From NCBI GenBank assembly GCA_964482025.1, contig CAYZVN010000033.1, positions 1 to 32,895 on the forward strand: a DNA stretch of 32,895 nt, written 5' to 3'. The position numbers and the translations under genes were made by a program. Below, one piece after another: positions 9,208 to 16,447 of the stretch (position 1 is its first letter; each line of letters begins with the position of its first letter). The DNA comes from UBA5868 sp964482025 (GTDB lineage: Bacteria > Pseudomonadota > Gammaproteobacteria > Pseudomonadales > Cellvibrionaceae). The notes beneath the pieces are model-generated. The model did not search any database. It saw nothing but the letters and a program-made list of their open reading frames with translations, and had not been told where the DNA came from.

Positions 9208-9226
9208 TGTAGTGAGAATCATTATC
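9208..9226. promoter_or_regulatory. Fur box upstream of DUF2061-gpmA
   Basis: Bases 9214-9226 read GAGAATCATTATC, matching 12 of 13 bases of the right part of the classical Fur box (GATAATCATTATC). The full 19-base alignment scores 15 of 19 by eye. It lies 50 bases before the DUF2061 start and 157 bases before the gene at 9383, so repression of the DUF2061-gpmA operon is most likely. The fur gene lies in this same window at 27408-27818. Confidence 0.7.
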
Positions 9227-9382
9227 ATTTGAAATTTGATTGTCTAGGACGAATTGATCGCTTTTATAGATCAACTCGAGGTTAAGTTAAAAACGGCATT
9301 TTTTAAGATCACTTTTCCATCATTTGTGTCCGGCACCACTGCTATAGTCAATAGACATCAATACCAACCTTAAATAATTGCC

Positions 9383-10276
9383 ATGAACGGCCGCGTGTTT
9401 ATGAATATGCAGAATAAGAAACTCAACCAACTTCTGATTCGATGCGCATGGTTAGCGTGCCTTTTCTCCTTCGCCGCGTCGGCGGAAACCCTCCGGGTAG
9501 TGCAGGGCTCTCATCCGCTCGACGAATATGCCGTTGGCGCGTTGCGTGTCGCCTTAGCCGAGCTGGATACTCCTTATGAGCTTGATGTCATCCGCGAGGA
9601 AATGACCCAGACCCGGGTGACCGAGCAATTGCGCGCTGGAAAGCTAGAGGTGATGTGGTTGGCCTCCGACCAGAAGGCAGAAGACTCGCTCTTACCCATA
9701 CGCTTTCCGCTATTAAAGGGGCTGCTGGGCTATCGCGTCTGCATTATCAACCCGGACAACCAAGGCAAGTTTTCCGCCGTGCGCACTATAGAAGACCTCA
9801 AAGCGCTGACCTTTGGTCAAGGATACGGTTGGCCAGATGTCGAAACCCTACGCAGCAACGGTTTGCAGGTGGTGGTCACCAGTAAATATGAAAATCTTTT
9901 TCACATGGTGGAAGGTGGGCGTTTTGATGGTTTTCCTCGCGGTGTGCTGGAGCCTTGGGTGGAACTGCGTTCCCGACAGGAGCTGGGTTTAACCGTGGAC
10001 ACCAACGTCTTGTTGATCTACCGCTTGCCATTTTATCTATTTGTAGCCCCCAATAATCCAGAGCTTGCGCAGCAGCTGCACGAAGGTTTTGAGCGCGCAC
10101 TCAGCAACGGCAATTTTGATCGCTATTTTTACGGCCATGAAATGGTGAAAAGTGCGTTGGATCGGGCGAAACTGCAAGAGCGCCAAGGGGTGTTTTATCT
10201 GAACAATCCGACGCTGTCTAAACAAACACCGCTGGATCGCACCGACTATTGGTTTGATATACAAGCCGCCGAATAA
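9383..10276 (+). CDS. Periplasmic solute-binding-like protein
   Basis: A 297-residue predicted periplasmic protein with a type 2 periplasmic binding protein fold, similar to the family that binds amino acids for ABC transporters. A signal peptide ends at about residue 34 (SFAASAET). The mature protein starts LRVVQGSHPLDEYAVGALRVAL; a second-lobe segment (LKALTFGQGYGWPDVETL) fits the family. No ABC permease or ATPase gene is adjacent, so it could be an orphan sensor or binding protein rather than a transport component. Three in-frame ATGs (9383, 9401, 9407) lack clear ribosome sites; the third gives the most typical signal peptide. The ligand is unknown. Confidence 0.7.
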   Translation: MNGRVFMNMQNKKLNQLLIRCAWLACLFSFAASAETLRVVQGSHPLDEYAVGALRVALAELDTPYELDVIREEMTQTRVTEQLRAGKLEVMWLASDQKAEDSLLPIRFPLLKGLLGYRVCIINPDNQGKFSAVRTIEDLKALTFGQGYGWPDVETLRSNGLQVVVTSKYENLFHMVEGGRFDGFPRGVLEPWVELRSRQELGLTVDTNVLLIYRLPFYLFVAPNNPELAQQLHEGFERALSNGNFDRYFYGHEMVKSALDRAKLQERQGVFYLNNPTLSKQTPLDRTDYWFDIQAAE

Positions 10277-10445
10277 ACGCGCAATTTCTCTGACTCAAGT
10301 ACCGGAATATTTCCCTCCTTCCCGCAACCATGCTTAGCGGAACTCTGGACTTCGCCTGTTGGCATCTTGCGAATCAGTACTCATGTGCTGAGCGTAAGAG
10401 TATGATGCCGCTTTGCAATTTTTTAGCTTAGCGGCGGAGGCGGTT

Positions 10446-10802
10446 GTGTCCGAGCAGGAATTTCTGGTGATCAGTTGGGTGCTGGCACTGTCGACGGGTG
10501 TCGCGGTGGCCTCGTGGTTGATTATCGTAATGCAGGCGTTTTTTCACGATAAACGCATCGGTTTTGCCTGCGCCTTCGGCGGCGCTATTGCCGCGCTCGC
10601 CATGGGCCTTTCGGAACGTCTATCCCACACTCTGCTGTGGCTTCTATTAGCGGCCAATCTGCTACTTATAGGCTGGTTCGCAATCCGCCACTTCCGTAAA
10701 CCTTTCGTTTATATCCCTCTAACAAGCCTACTGATCAGCGCAGCAGGCGTCGCTTGGGTGTGGTGGCGTTTGCAACAGGCGGGGCTTTTCAATACCAATT
10801 GA
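10446..10802 (+). CDS. Small four-helix membrane protein, unknown function
   Basis: A 118-residue hydrophobic protein with four probable membrane helices (about 4-30, 37-57, 61-80, 85-106). I recognise no family. I chose GTG 10446 because GGCGGAGG sits just upstream; an earlier in-frame TTG at 10413 has no ribosome site. Its TGA overlaps the ATG of the transglutaminase-like gene by one base (TGATG), so the two are probably translated together. Confidence 0.65.
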   Translation: MSEQEFLVISWVLALSTGVAVASWLIIVMQAFFHDKRIGFACAFGGAIAALAMGLSERLSHTLLWLLLAANLLLIGWFAIRHFRKPFVYIPLTSLLISAAGVAWVWWRLQQAGLFNTN

Positions 10803-11395
10803 TGGATCAAGACACTATGCAGGAATATTTAGCATCATCCACATATATCGACGGATCACATACTGCGATTCTGCAACAAGCCCGCAAATTAACCGGAGGC
10901 TTGACGCGCGTTGAGGACAAAGTGAAAGCTTGTTTTGAATTTGTGCGCGATGAGATTAAACACAGTTGGGATTATCAATTAAATCCGGTGACTTGCAGGG
11001 CCTCTGATGTGCTTATTCACGGCACCGGTTTTTGTTATGCGAAGAGCCATTTACTTGCGGCTTTGTTGCGCGCAAATCAGATTCCCGCTGGGTTGTGTTA
11101 TCAGCGTTTGACGATCGCCAACGATCAGCCACCGTTTTGCTTGCATGGATTAAACGCGGTGTATTTACCGGAGTTTGGTTGGTATCGCCTGGATGCGCGC
11201 GGCAATAAACCCGGTGTGGCTGCGGAGTTTTGTCCGCCCGAGGAAAAGTTCGCATTTCCATACGTTTTGGATGGGGAAGGGATGTTCCCCGGCATTTGGG
11301 CGGAGCCTATGGAGGTGGTGGTGCGCGCTCTGGAAGCGGCAGAGACCTTTCAGGACCTTGCCGATAATCTGCCCGATCTACCCCTGCCAGTATAA
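10802..11395 (+). CDS. Transglutaminase-like cysteine protein
   Basis: A 197-residue protein of the transglutaminase-like superfamily, whose bacterial members are mostly cysteine proteases or amidases. The catalytic triad is visible: C78 in GTGFCYAKSHLLAALLR, H115 in FCLHGLNAVYL and D131 in WYRLDARGNK. There is no signal peptide, so it is likely cytoplasmic. The start at 10802 overlaps the stop of the membrane-protein gene; the frame extends upstream to 10754, but that part lies inside the upstream gene. A strong terminator follows. The substrate is unknown. Confidence 0.8.
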   Translation: MDQDTMQEYLASSTYIDGSHTAILQQARKLTGGLTRVEDKVKACFEFVRDEIKHSWDYQLNPVTCRASDVLIHGTGFCYAKSHLLAALLRANQIPAGLCYQRLTIANDQPPFCLHGLNAVYLPEFGWYRLDARGNKPGVAAEFCPPEEKFAFPYVLDGEGMFPGIWAEPMEVVVRALEAAETFQDLADNLPDLPLPV

Positions 11396-11403
11396 ATCCT
11401 AAA

Positions 11404-11441
11404 AAACCCTGCGGTGATTTGCCGCCGCAGGGTTTTTCTTT
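11404..11441. terminator. Strong bidirectional terminator
   Basis: An 11-bp perfect stem, AAACCCTGCGG at 11404-11414 with CCGCAGGGTTT at 11425-11435, followed by TTCTTT on the plus strand and preceded by an A tract serving the minus strand. It separates the transglutaminase-like gene from the convergent zincin lipoprotein gene, whose stop codon lies in the U tract. Confidence 0.85.
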
Positions 11442-12969
11442 AGTTCGCCAAATCTTGAACAATGGCCTGCACGATCACGCAGTGGTCAATCAGATCCTGT
11501 TGAGTTCCACCTTCACTGATGTAATTCAAGCCGTAGGGCCAAAAATGGGTGCCGTCGGATTTGATCTGTACGCCGGGGTCGCCGGAGATTTCCCGAGCCT
11601 TAGCGGTTGTTATAGGGCCGGTGAAAACGCCGTTTTGGATCAGCGATTTGAATTTTGCGAAACCCACGCCGAAGGTATGCGCAATTTCGTGCATGGCGGT
11701 AACGTGGTGCATAGATGCCCGTGAACCAAAGCGAATGGAGCCGTTGGTGCTGCCGTCGGCCGTGGCCACGCCGGGGTTGTAGCTAACATTTAAGTGGCGA
11801 CTCAGGTTGGTGTAGCAGTTGTAGTTTTTTACGGCGGTATCCATGGCGGCGGTAATCAACCTGTAAGCCTCCTGCTCGTCCGCATTGGGGTTGGCGGAGC
11901 GGGCGAGGGTGTAGGTGACATTGCCGCGAGCGGGGCAGCCGTCTTCCGGTGCGGGCGGCGTATAGGTTTTACTAAGGCGAATATTATCGATTTGCACAGT
12001 GACGTCCTGTTCCTGATTAAACCAATCCGGCTGGATCACAAAGACGTGATTCACTTTGCGCACGTCCAATCCAGACGCCACCAGCTCGCGTAGGGTGTAG
12101 GTATGGGTTTGCCACTCATAAGAGGTGTGGCCGTTGCGGATGGGTAATTCTGCGCTCACACAGGGGTGCACGCACTCCATCTTAAAGATAAAGGGTGCAG
12201 CGGCACTGGGCTGGCCGTGATACACCAGACGCATATCAAAGCTGATGGCGCCATCCAGATAGGCGCTCAAGTCCGCACCGGATGTGCCGGCACTGCCCGG
12301 CAGTGCAAGGCCAAACCAACCGCGCCCGTTTTCCTGATGGTTGGGGTCATTGGCGTTCCAGCGAATCTCCATGACGTTGCCTCGCGCGCTGTCACCGCTG
12401 TCGAGAGTTTGCCACTGCACGTGATAATCGCCTTCCCCGTCGTAGTGGAAGAACTGCCCCGTGTGCTCGCTGGATTCATAAGACAGCCAGGGGCCGAAAC
12501 CCGGTGCTATACAGTCGCCGAACACGGTATCGCCGCTGGCGGCGCAGGGCCGCACATCGACTGTCACTGTGTCGCTGTCGGCATTGGCGGCGGACAGTTC
12601 AAATTGCAGGCTGGTGGGTTGGCGAACATCCGGTGCTACAAAGCCGTTGCGCAACGGGTCGGAGCTGCTGGGCGTGAGCACCACCTCCGGGCCAGCCGTT
12701 TGACGCCAAGTCGCATTCAGCTCTGTCGTCGAGCTGCCCACCAAACTGCCGCTTAAGGTGACCCAGGCGCTATTGTGGGCGACTTGATCCCGCCCCGCGT
12801 CCACCGACAAACCGCCGGACGAGGATGAGCTGGAAGAGCTGGATGAGCTCGACGAAGACGATGAGCTGCTCGAATTGGGGCCGCCCCCTTGGCCGACGCC
12901 GCCACAGGCCACTAACATCGCTAAACCGCTGCTCAACACACATCGGTTGAAAAAAGTCACTATACCCAC
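11440..12969 (-). CDS. Poly-Ser lipoprotein with ExoP-like and zincin modules
   Basis: A 509-residue predicted surface lipoprotein. The signal peptide ends in a lipobox (LVAC, Cys22), followed by a Gly-rich stretch and about 20 serines. Then come a PKD/REJ-like beta-sandwich (about 52-145, WRQTAGP), a beta-rich module resembling the galactose-binding-like domain of ExoP-type glucosidases (about 150-336), and a C-terminal module (345-509) with HEIAHTFGVG (H427, E428, H431), a zinc-peptidase HExxH motif. The third metal ligand is not the metzincin His, since Phe occupies that site; H475 in THFWPYG is a candidate. I chose GTG 12969 because GAGGGAG precedes it and a good signal peptide follows; the frame extends upstream to 13107 without a signal. 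It may target polysaccharide-associated substrates, but protease activity is unproven. Confidence 0.75.
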   Translation of the reverse strand: MGIVTFFNRCVLSSGLAMLVACGGVGQGGGPNSSSSSSSSSSSSSSSSSSSGGLSVDAGRDQVAHNSAWVTLSGSLVGSSTTELNATWRQTAGPEVVLTPSSSDPLRNGFVAPDVRQPTSLQFELSAANADSDTVTVDVRPCAASGDTVFGDCIAPGFGPWLSYESSEHTGQFFHYDGEGDYHVQWQTLDSGDSARGNVMEIRWNANDPNHQENGRGWFGLALPGSAGTSGADLSAYLDGAISFDMRLVYHGQPSAAAPFIFKMECVHPCVSAELPIRNGHTSYEWQTHTYTLRELVASGLDVRKVNHVFVIQPDWFNQEQDVTVQIDNIRLSKTYTPPAPEDGCPARGNVTYTLARSANPNADEQEAYRLITAAMDTAVKNYNCYTNLSRHLNVSYNPGVATADGSTNGSIRFGSRASMHHVTAMHEIAHTFGVGFAKFKSLIQNGVFTGPITTAKAREISGDPGVQIKSDGTHFWPYGLNYISEGGTQQDLIDHCVIVQAIVQDLAN

Positions 12970-13199
12970 AGGTGCTCCCTCGCAAACCTTATTTGTTGTG
13001 ATCGATCGAGGCAGGTTAGCATTTACACCAAATGACTTGCTTGACTTGCTTCTGAATTTGGGTAAGTGGCGGCCTTTGCGCTCGTTTCCGGCAACAAAGC
13101 GACCCAATCACGACTTTTAGTCTCAGCGAGCTATTCAGTTGGGGTTAATTTAACTGCGATTAGAGTGACCGCTCGGCTTCATCGCTAGGGTTAACGCAT

Positions 13200-13721
13200 A
13201 TGCTTAAACGATTTTGGCAATCTATCTTGGTATTCACCGCAGTGGCTTGGACACCTGCATTTGCTCAGGGCTATATCGGGGCTGCACTGGGCGCAAACTT
13301 TTTTAGCGATGCGGAATCGTTCCATATCGAAGACGAGAGCACGGCTTTTGAGGTTAAAGGCGGCGTCCGCCTTGCGGATGTCTTGGCTCTGGAAATTTCC
13401 TATTTGAATTTGGGCGAATTTCGCGATTTTTATGAGGAAGTGGATTTAGGCTTTTCCGGTGTTACCGTTTCCGGCAAAGCCATTTTGCCATTGAGTCGCC
13501 AAATGGAGCTCTACGCTAAATTGGGTCTTTATTTTTGGGAGCTGGATGAGCAGTATCGCTGGCGCTCTTATCCTGTGGATGAAGGAGAAGACCTTATTTT
13601 TGGTGGTGGGGCATCATTTTATTTATCGGATAATCTCAGCCTCGACTTGGAGTACCGTTTTCTGGAAATGGTGGATTTGGAATCCGAACTCTTCACTGTT
13701 GGTGTCACCTTTTCGTTCTAG
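13200..13721 (+). CDS. OmpA-like outer-membrane beta-barrel protein
   Basis: A 173-residue predicted outer-membrane porin-like protein. A signal peptide is likely cleaved after PAFA (residue 22), and the mature part has about eight alternating amphipathic strands (YIGAALGANFF, AFEVKGGVRL, LALEISYLNLG, LELYAKLGLYFWEL and others) and ends in a terminal Phe (FTVGVTFSF), the usual BAM-recognition signal. There is no C-terminal peptidoglycan-binding OmpA domain. AGGG lies nine bases before the ATG. A short palindrome, GTTAATTTAAC at 13144-13154, lies in the promoter region shared with the divergent lipoprotein gene. The function is not clear. Confidence 0.75.
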   Translation: MLKRFWQSILVFTAVAWTPAFAQGYIGAALGANFFSDAESFHIEDESTAFEVKGGVRLADVLALEISYLNLGEFRDFYEEVDLGFSGVTVSGKAILPLSRQMELYAKLGLYFWELDEQYRWRSYPVDEGEDLIFGGGASFYLSDNLSLDLEYRFLEMVDLESELFTVGVTFSF

Positions 13722-13743
13722 ATTCTCGGTGTTTTGCTGCACA

Positions 13744-13782
13744 AGCATTGCACCTCTTTAAAGGTGCAATGCTCCCTTCTTT
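13744..13782 (+). terminator. Rho-independent terminator after the beta-barrel gene
   Basis: A perfect 12-bp stem, AGCATTGCACCT at 13744-13755 with its complement at 13762-13773, a six-base loop, then CCCTTCTTTATT. It begins 22 bases after the stop codon. Confidence 0.8.
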
Positions 13783-14032
13783 ATTATCTGTCCTTCCGTA
13801 GCGCTTCCGCTAATTTGTCTCGGTTCGTCCGGCAAGCTGTATAACGAATGCTTCGCTCTTAAAATATAAATGTTTGGCACCGCCAGGCTATAACGTTTTG
13901 TTATTTTTTCCATATTTTCCAAATCTCCCCGTCTGACATAGCGCTTTTTTATTTCTAACATGTTTTGTTTTTTTCTCTAATGGCAGATTTACGCCCTTTT
14001 TAGCGTATTTTGATATAACAGGAACGACGGCA

Positions 14033-14087
14033 AAGGTTTTGCAAGTGTCTTTAAGCTTTGTTTATAAATGCCTTTAAGCTTTGTTTA
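14033..14087 (+). repeat. 55-bp repeat, left of the gap
   Basis: Begins AAGGTTTTGCAAGTG and contains two copies of a roughly 23-base unit ending TTTAAGCTTTGTTTA. The same 55 bases appear without a difference at 14188-14242, immediately right of the N run. Confidence 0.9.
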
Positions 14088-14187
14088 NNNNNNNNNNNNN
14101 NNNNNNNNNNNNNNNNNNNNNNNNNNNNNNNNNNNNNNNNNNNNNNNNNNNNNNNNNNNNNNNNNNNNNNNNNNNNNNNNNNNNNNN
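14088..14187. other. Assembly gap of exactly 100 Ns
   Basis: A run of exactly 100 Ns, the conventional placeholder for a gap of unknown length. The same 55-bp sequence flanks it on both sides, so the contig ends overlap or the gap spans a longer tandem repeat. Confidence 0.97.
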
Positions 14188-14266
14188 AAGGTTTTGCAAG
14201 TGTCTTTAAGCTTTGTTTATAAATGCCTTTAAGCTTTGTTTAATAAATGCCTTTAAGCTTTGTTTA
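14188..14266 (+). repeat. Right repeat copy plus an extra tandem unit
   Basis: A 55-bp copy identical to 14033-14087, followed by another 24-base unit ATAAATGCCTTTAAGCTTTG plus TTTA. Each full unit contains the six-codon ORF ATG CCT TTA AGC TTT GTT TAA (MPLSFV). The units end about 60 bases before the glgE start. Confidence 0.9.
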
Positions 14267-14326
14267 AACGCGCTAAAAACTCTGTCTTGTGCAATGGCAA
14301 TTGCAAAGACATCGTCGGAGGTCTGC

Positions 14327-16444
14327 ATGCCAAACCGCCATCCCGTTAAGGACACACCCCGCAATAAGCGAGAGGTGAGCCAAAGAGCGCTGCGCAGCAC
14401 TGCTCATCAAGTCAGCTTGAATCAAGAAGGTTCTGTTTATAAAGCGTTAGGGCAGCCTCGCTTGGTTATCGATGCAATATCCCCTTGCGTCGATGCCGGG
14501 CGCTACCCAGCGAAGGGAACCCAAGGCCAAACCATCACAGTGCGAGCCACCATTTTTGCCGATGGCCACAACCGCTTGGCGGCGCGCATGCTGTGGAAAG
14601 AATCCGCAGAGAATCAGTGGCGCTTAGAACCGATGACGCTTCTGGGTAACGATGTGTGGCGGGCAGATTTTTTGCCCGAAACGGCGCAAATTCATCAATT
14701 TAAGATAGAGGCCTGGCTCGATCGTTGGCAAAACTTTCATCACGAGCTTTATCAAAAATATTACGCCGGTATCAAAGTTGCGCTGGAGATTGAGGAGGGC
14801 CGCTTATTGTTACAAGACGTGAGCGATTATGCGGCTGCTGTGGAGCAAGACGAGGGTGCACTGAATTTGTCGCATCAACCTATCGGGCGAAGCGACGCGC
14901 TCGACTTGTTACACGATGCCTTACATCAATTGGATCGCGCGCGCGCAATGGAGGATGTGGATGCCGAGGTGCAGATTCTTTTGCGTCAGGATTTAGCGCA
15001 AGCGGTGAAACGGCTTGAGGAACGCCAATTTCTTACCGTAAGCGAAGTTTACAAAGTAGATGTAGAGCGTACTCAAGCTGGGTTTAGCAGTTGGTATGAG
15101 CTATTCCCGCGCTCTATTACCCACTCTGCAGAGCGTCACGGAACCTTTGATGATGTAATCGGCCGCTTGCCCGATATAAAAGCCATGGGCTTTGATGTTC
15201 TTTATTTTCCACCGATTCATCCTATCGGCAAAAAGTACCGCAAAGGGCGCAATAATAGTGTGACATCTAAGCCAGACGAGCCCGGTAGCCCTTACGCAAT
15301 CGGGAGCGAATTGGGGGGTCACGATGCGGTGCATCCGCAGCTGGGGGGGATTGAGGCCTTTCGCCGTCTGCGTAAAGCGGCCGAGCAGCAGGGGATGGAA
15401 ATCGCGCTGGATTTTGCCATCCAGTGTTCGCCCGACCACCCCTGGCTTAAAGAGCATCCGGATTGGTTCACTTGGCGCCCGGATGGCAGCATTCGTTACG
15501 CCGAGAATCCGCCCAAAAAATATCAAGATATCGTCAACGTCGATTTTTACGCACGTGCCGCCATGCCGCCAATGTGGCTGGCCTGGCGCGATGTTATTCG
15601 CTATTGGATATCAGAAGGCGTCAAAACTTTTCGCGTCGATAACCCCCACACCAAACCCCTGCCATTTTGGCAGTGGTTGATCGCCGATGTGCGTGCCCAA
15701 AACCCCGAGGTTATCTTTCTTTCCGAAGCCTTTACGCGACCGGCGATGATGCATCAATTGGCAAAAATTGGCTTTTCGCAAAGTTACACTTATTTTATTT
15801 GGCGCAACACCAAGCACGAGTTGATGGAGTACTTGACCGAGTTGTCGCAGCCGCCCGTCAGCGATTTCTACCGGCCCAATTTCTTTGTTAATACACCGGA
15901 TATTAATCCGTTTTTTACCCAAACGTCCGGTCGGCCGGGGTTTGTTATTCGCGCTGCCTTGGCCGCCACTTGCTCGGGTTTGTGGGGAGTCTACAGCGGC
16001 TTTGAGTATTGCGAGGCGGCGGCTTTACCGGGCAAGGAAGAGTATTTGAATTCCGAAAAATACGAAATTAGGCCGAGAGATCTTCAGCAGTCCGGCAACA
16101 TCATCGACGAGATTAGCCGATTAAACCAGCTGCGCAAAGACAATCCAGCACTGCAAACGCATTTGAATATTCGCTTTCACGAATCGAATAATGAGCAGGT
16201 GATATTTTTTAGCAAAGCAACCGCTGATCGCCGCAATGTGGTGTTTGTCGCAATAAGTTTAGACCCGCACCAGGCACAGCATGCCGAGCTGCGGATTCCT
16301 CGCGAGGAGTTGGATGGCAATAGTACCGTCGTCGAACTTATGAGTGGCGTGGCGCTTTCCTGGGAGGGGGAGGTTCAACATTGGTATTTCAATCCGCAGG
16401 AGAATCCTTTTGCGGTATGGCGTTTACAGGTGACGAGGGCATAA
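14327..16444 (+). CDS. glgE: Alpha-1,4-glucan:maltose-1-phosphate maltosyltransferase (GH13)
   Basis: GlgE of 705 residues, transferring maltosyl units from maltose 1-phosphate to growing alpha-1,4-glucan. Visible features: an N-terminal beta-sandwich region (about 45-150), the GlgE-type helical insert, and the catalytic barrel with FPPIHPIGKKYRKG. Likely catalytic residues are D438 (FRVDNPHTKPLPFW, nucleophile), E467 (FLSEAFTRP, acid/base) and D525 (FVNTPDINPFF, transition-state stabiliser). I chose ATG 14327 for its GGAGG five bases upstream; the frame runs back to 14213 only through the tandem repeats. Three bases separate it from the treS-maltokinase gene, so the two form an operon for the TreS-Mak-GlgE route. 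Confidence 0.93.
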   Translation: MPNRHPVKDTPRNKREVSQRALRSTAHQVSLNQEGSVYKALGQPRLVIDAISPCVDAGRYPAKGTQGQTITVRATIFADGHNRLAARMLWKESAENQWRLEPMTLLGNDVWRADFLPETAQIHQFKIEAWLDRWQNFHHELYQKYYAGIKVALEIEEGRLLLQDVSDYAAAVEQDEGALNLSHQPIGRSDALDLLHDALHQLDRARAMEDVDAEVQILLRQDLAQAVKRLEERQFLTVSEVYKVDVERTQAGFSSWYELFPRSITHSAERHGTFDDVIGRLPDIKAMGFDVLYFPPIHPIGKKYRKGRNNSVTSKPDEPGSPYAIGSELGGHDAVHPQLGGIEAFRRLRKAAEQQGMEIALDFAIQCSPDHPWLKEHPDWFTWRPDGSIRYAENPPKKYQDIVNVDFYARAAMPPMWLAWRDVIRYWISEGVKTFRVDNPHTKPLPFWQWLIADVRAQNPEVIFLSEAFTRPAMMHQLAKIGFSQSYTYFIWRNTKHELMEYLTELSQPPVSDFYRPNFFVNTPDINPFFTQTSGRPGFVIRAALAATCSGLWGVYSGFEYCEAAALPGKEEYLNSEKYEIRPRDLQQSGNIIDEISRLNQLRKDNPALQTHLNIRFHESNNEQVIFFSKATADRRNVVFVAISLDPHQAQHAELRIPREELDGNSTVVELMSGVALSWEGEVQHWYFNPQENPFAVWRLQVTRA

Positions 16445-16447
16445 AGC

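Larger units (their letters stand above)
13783..14326. other. AT-rich non-coding region with repeats and assembly gap
   Basis: No supportable gene lies here. The left part (13783-14032) is AT-rich and unassigned. The rest holds the repeat copies and the 100-N gap listed separately, then 14266-14326, the glgE leader with a strong GGAGG at 14318-14322. The length of the real sequence in the gap is unknown. Confidence 0.7.

Noticed and set aside
9331..9345. Sigma-54-like GGCAC...GC element before the gene at 9383
   Set aside because: The spacing between GG and GC is seven bases rather than the ten required.
12166..12756. 196-residue open frame opposite the zincin lipoprotein
   Set aside because: A shadow frame; the minus-strand gene has a signal peptide, lipobox and domain motifs.
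13758..13961. 67-residue minus-strand open frame in the AT-rich region
   Set aside because: It starts within low-complexity sequence and ends in the terminator hairpin of the beta-barrel gene; no family recognised.
14088..14187. Mobile element in the gap
   Set aside because: No transposase or target-site evidence; the identical flanks fit a contig overlap or tandem repeats better.
14033..14266. CRISPR array in the repeat region
   Set aside because: Units are directly adjacent with no unique spacers, and no cas genes are present.
14213..14326. 38-residue N-terminal extension of GlgE
   Set aside because: It is translated tandem repeat DNA (two near-identical FINAFKLCL-like blocks), and a strong GGAGG precedes ATG 14327.
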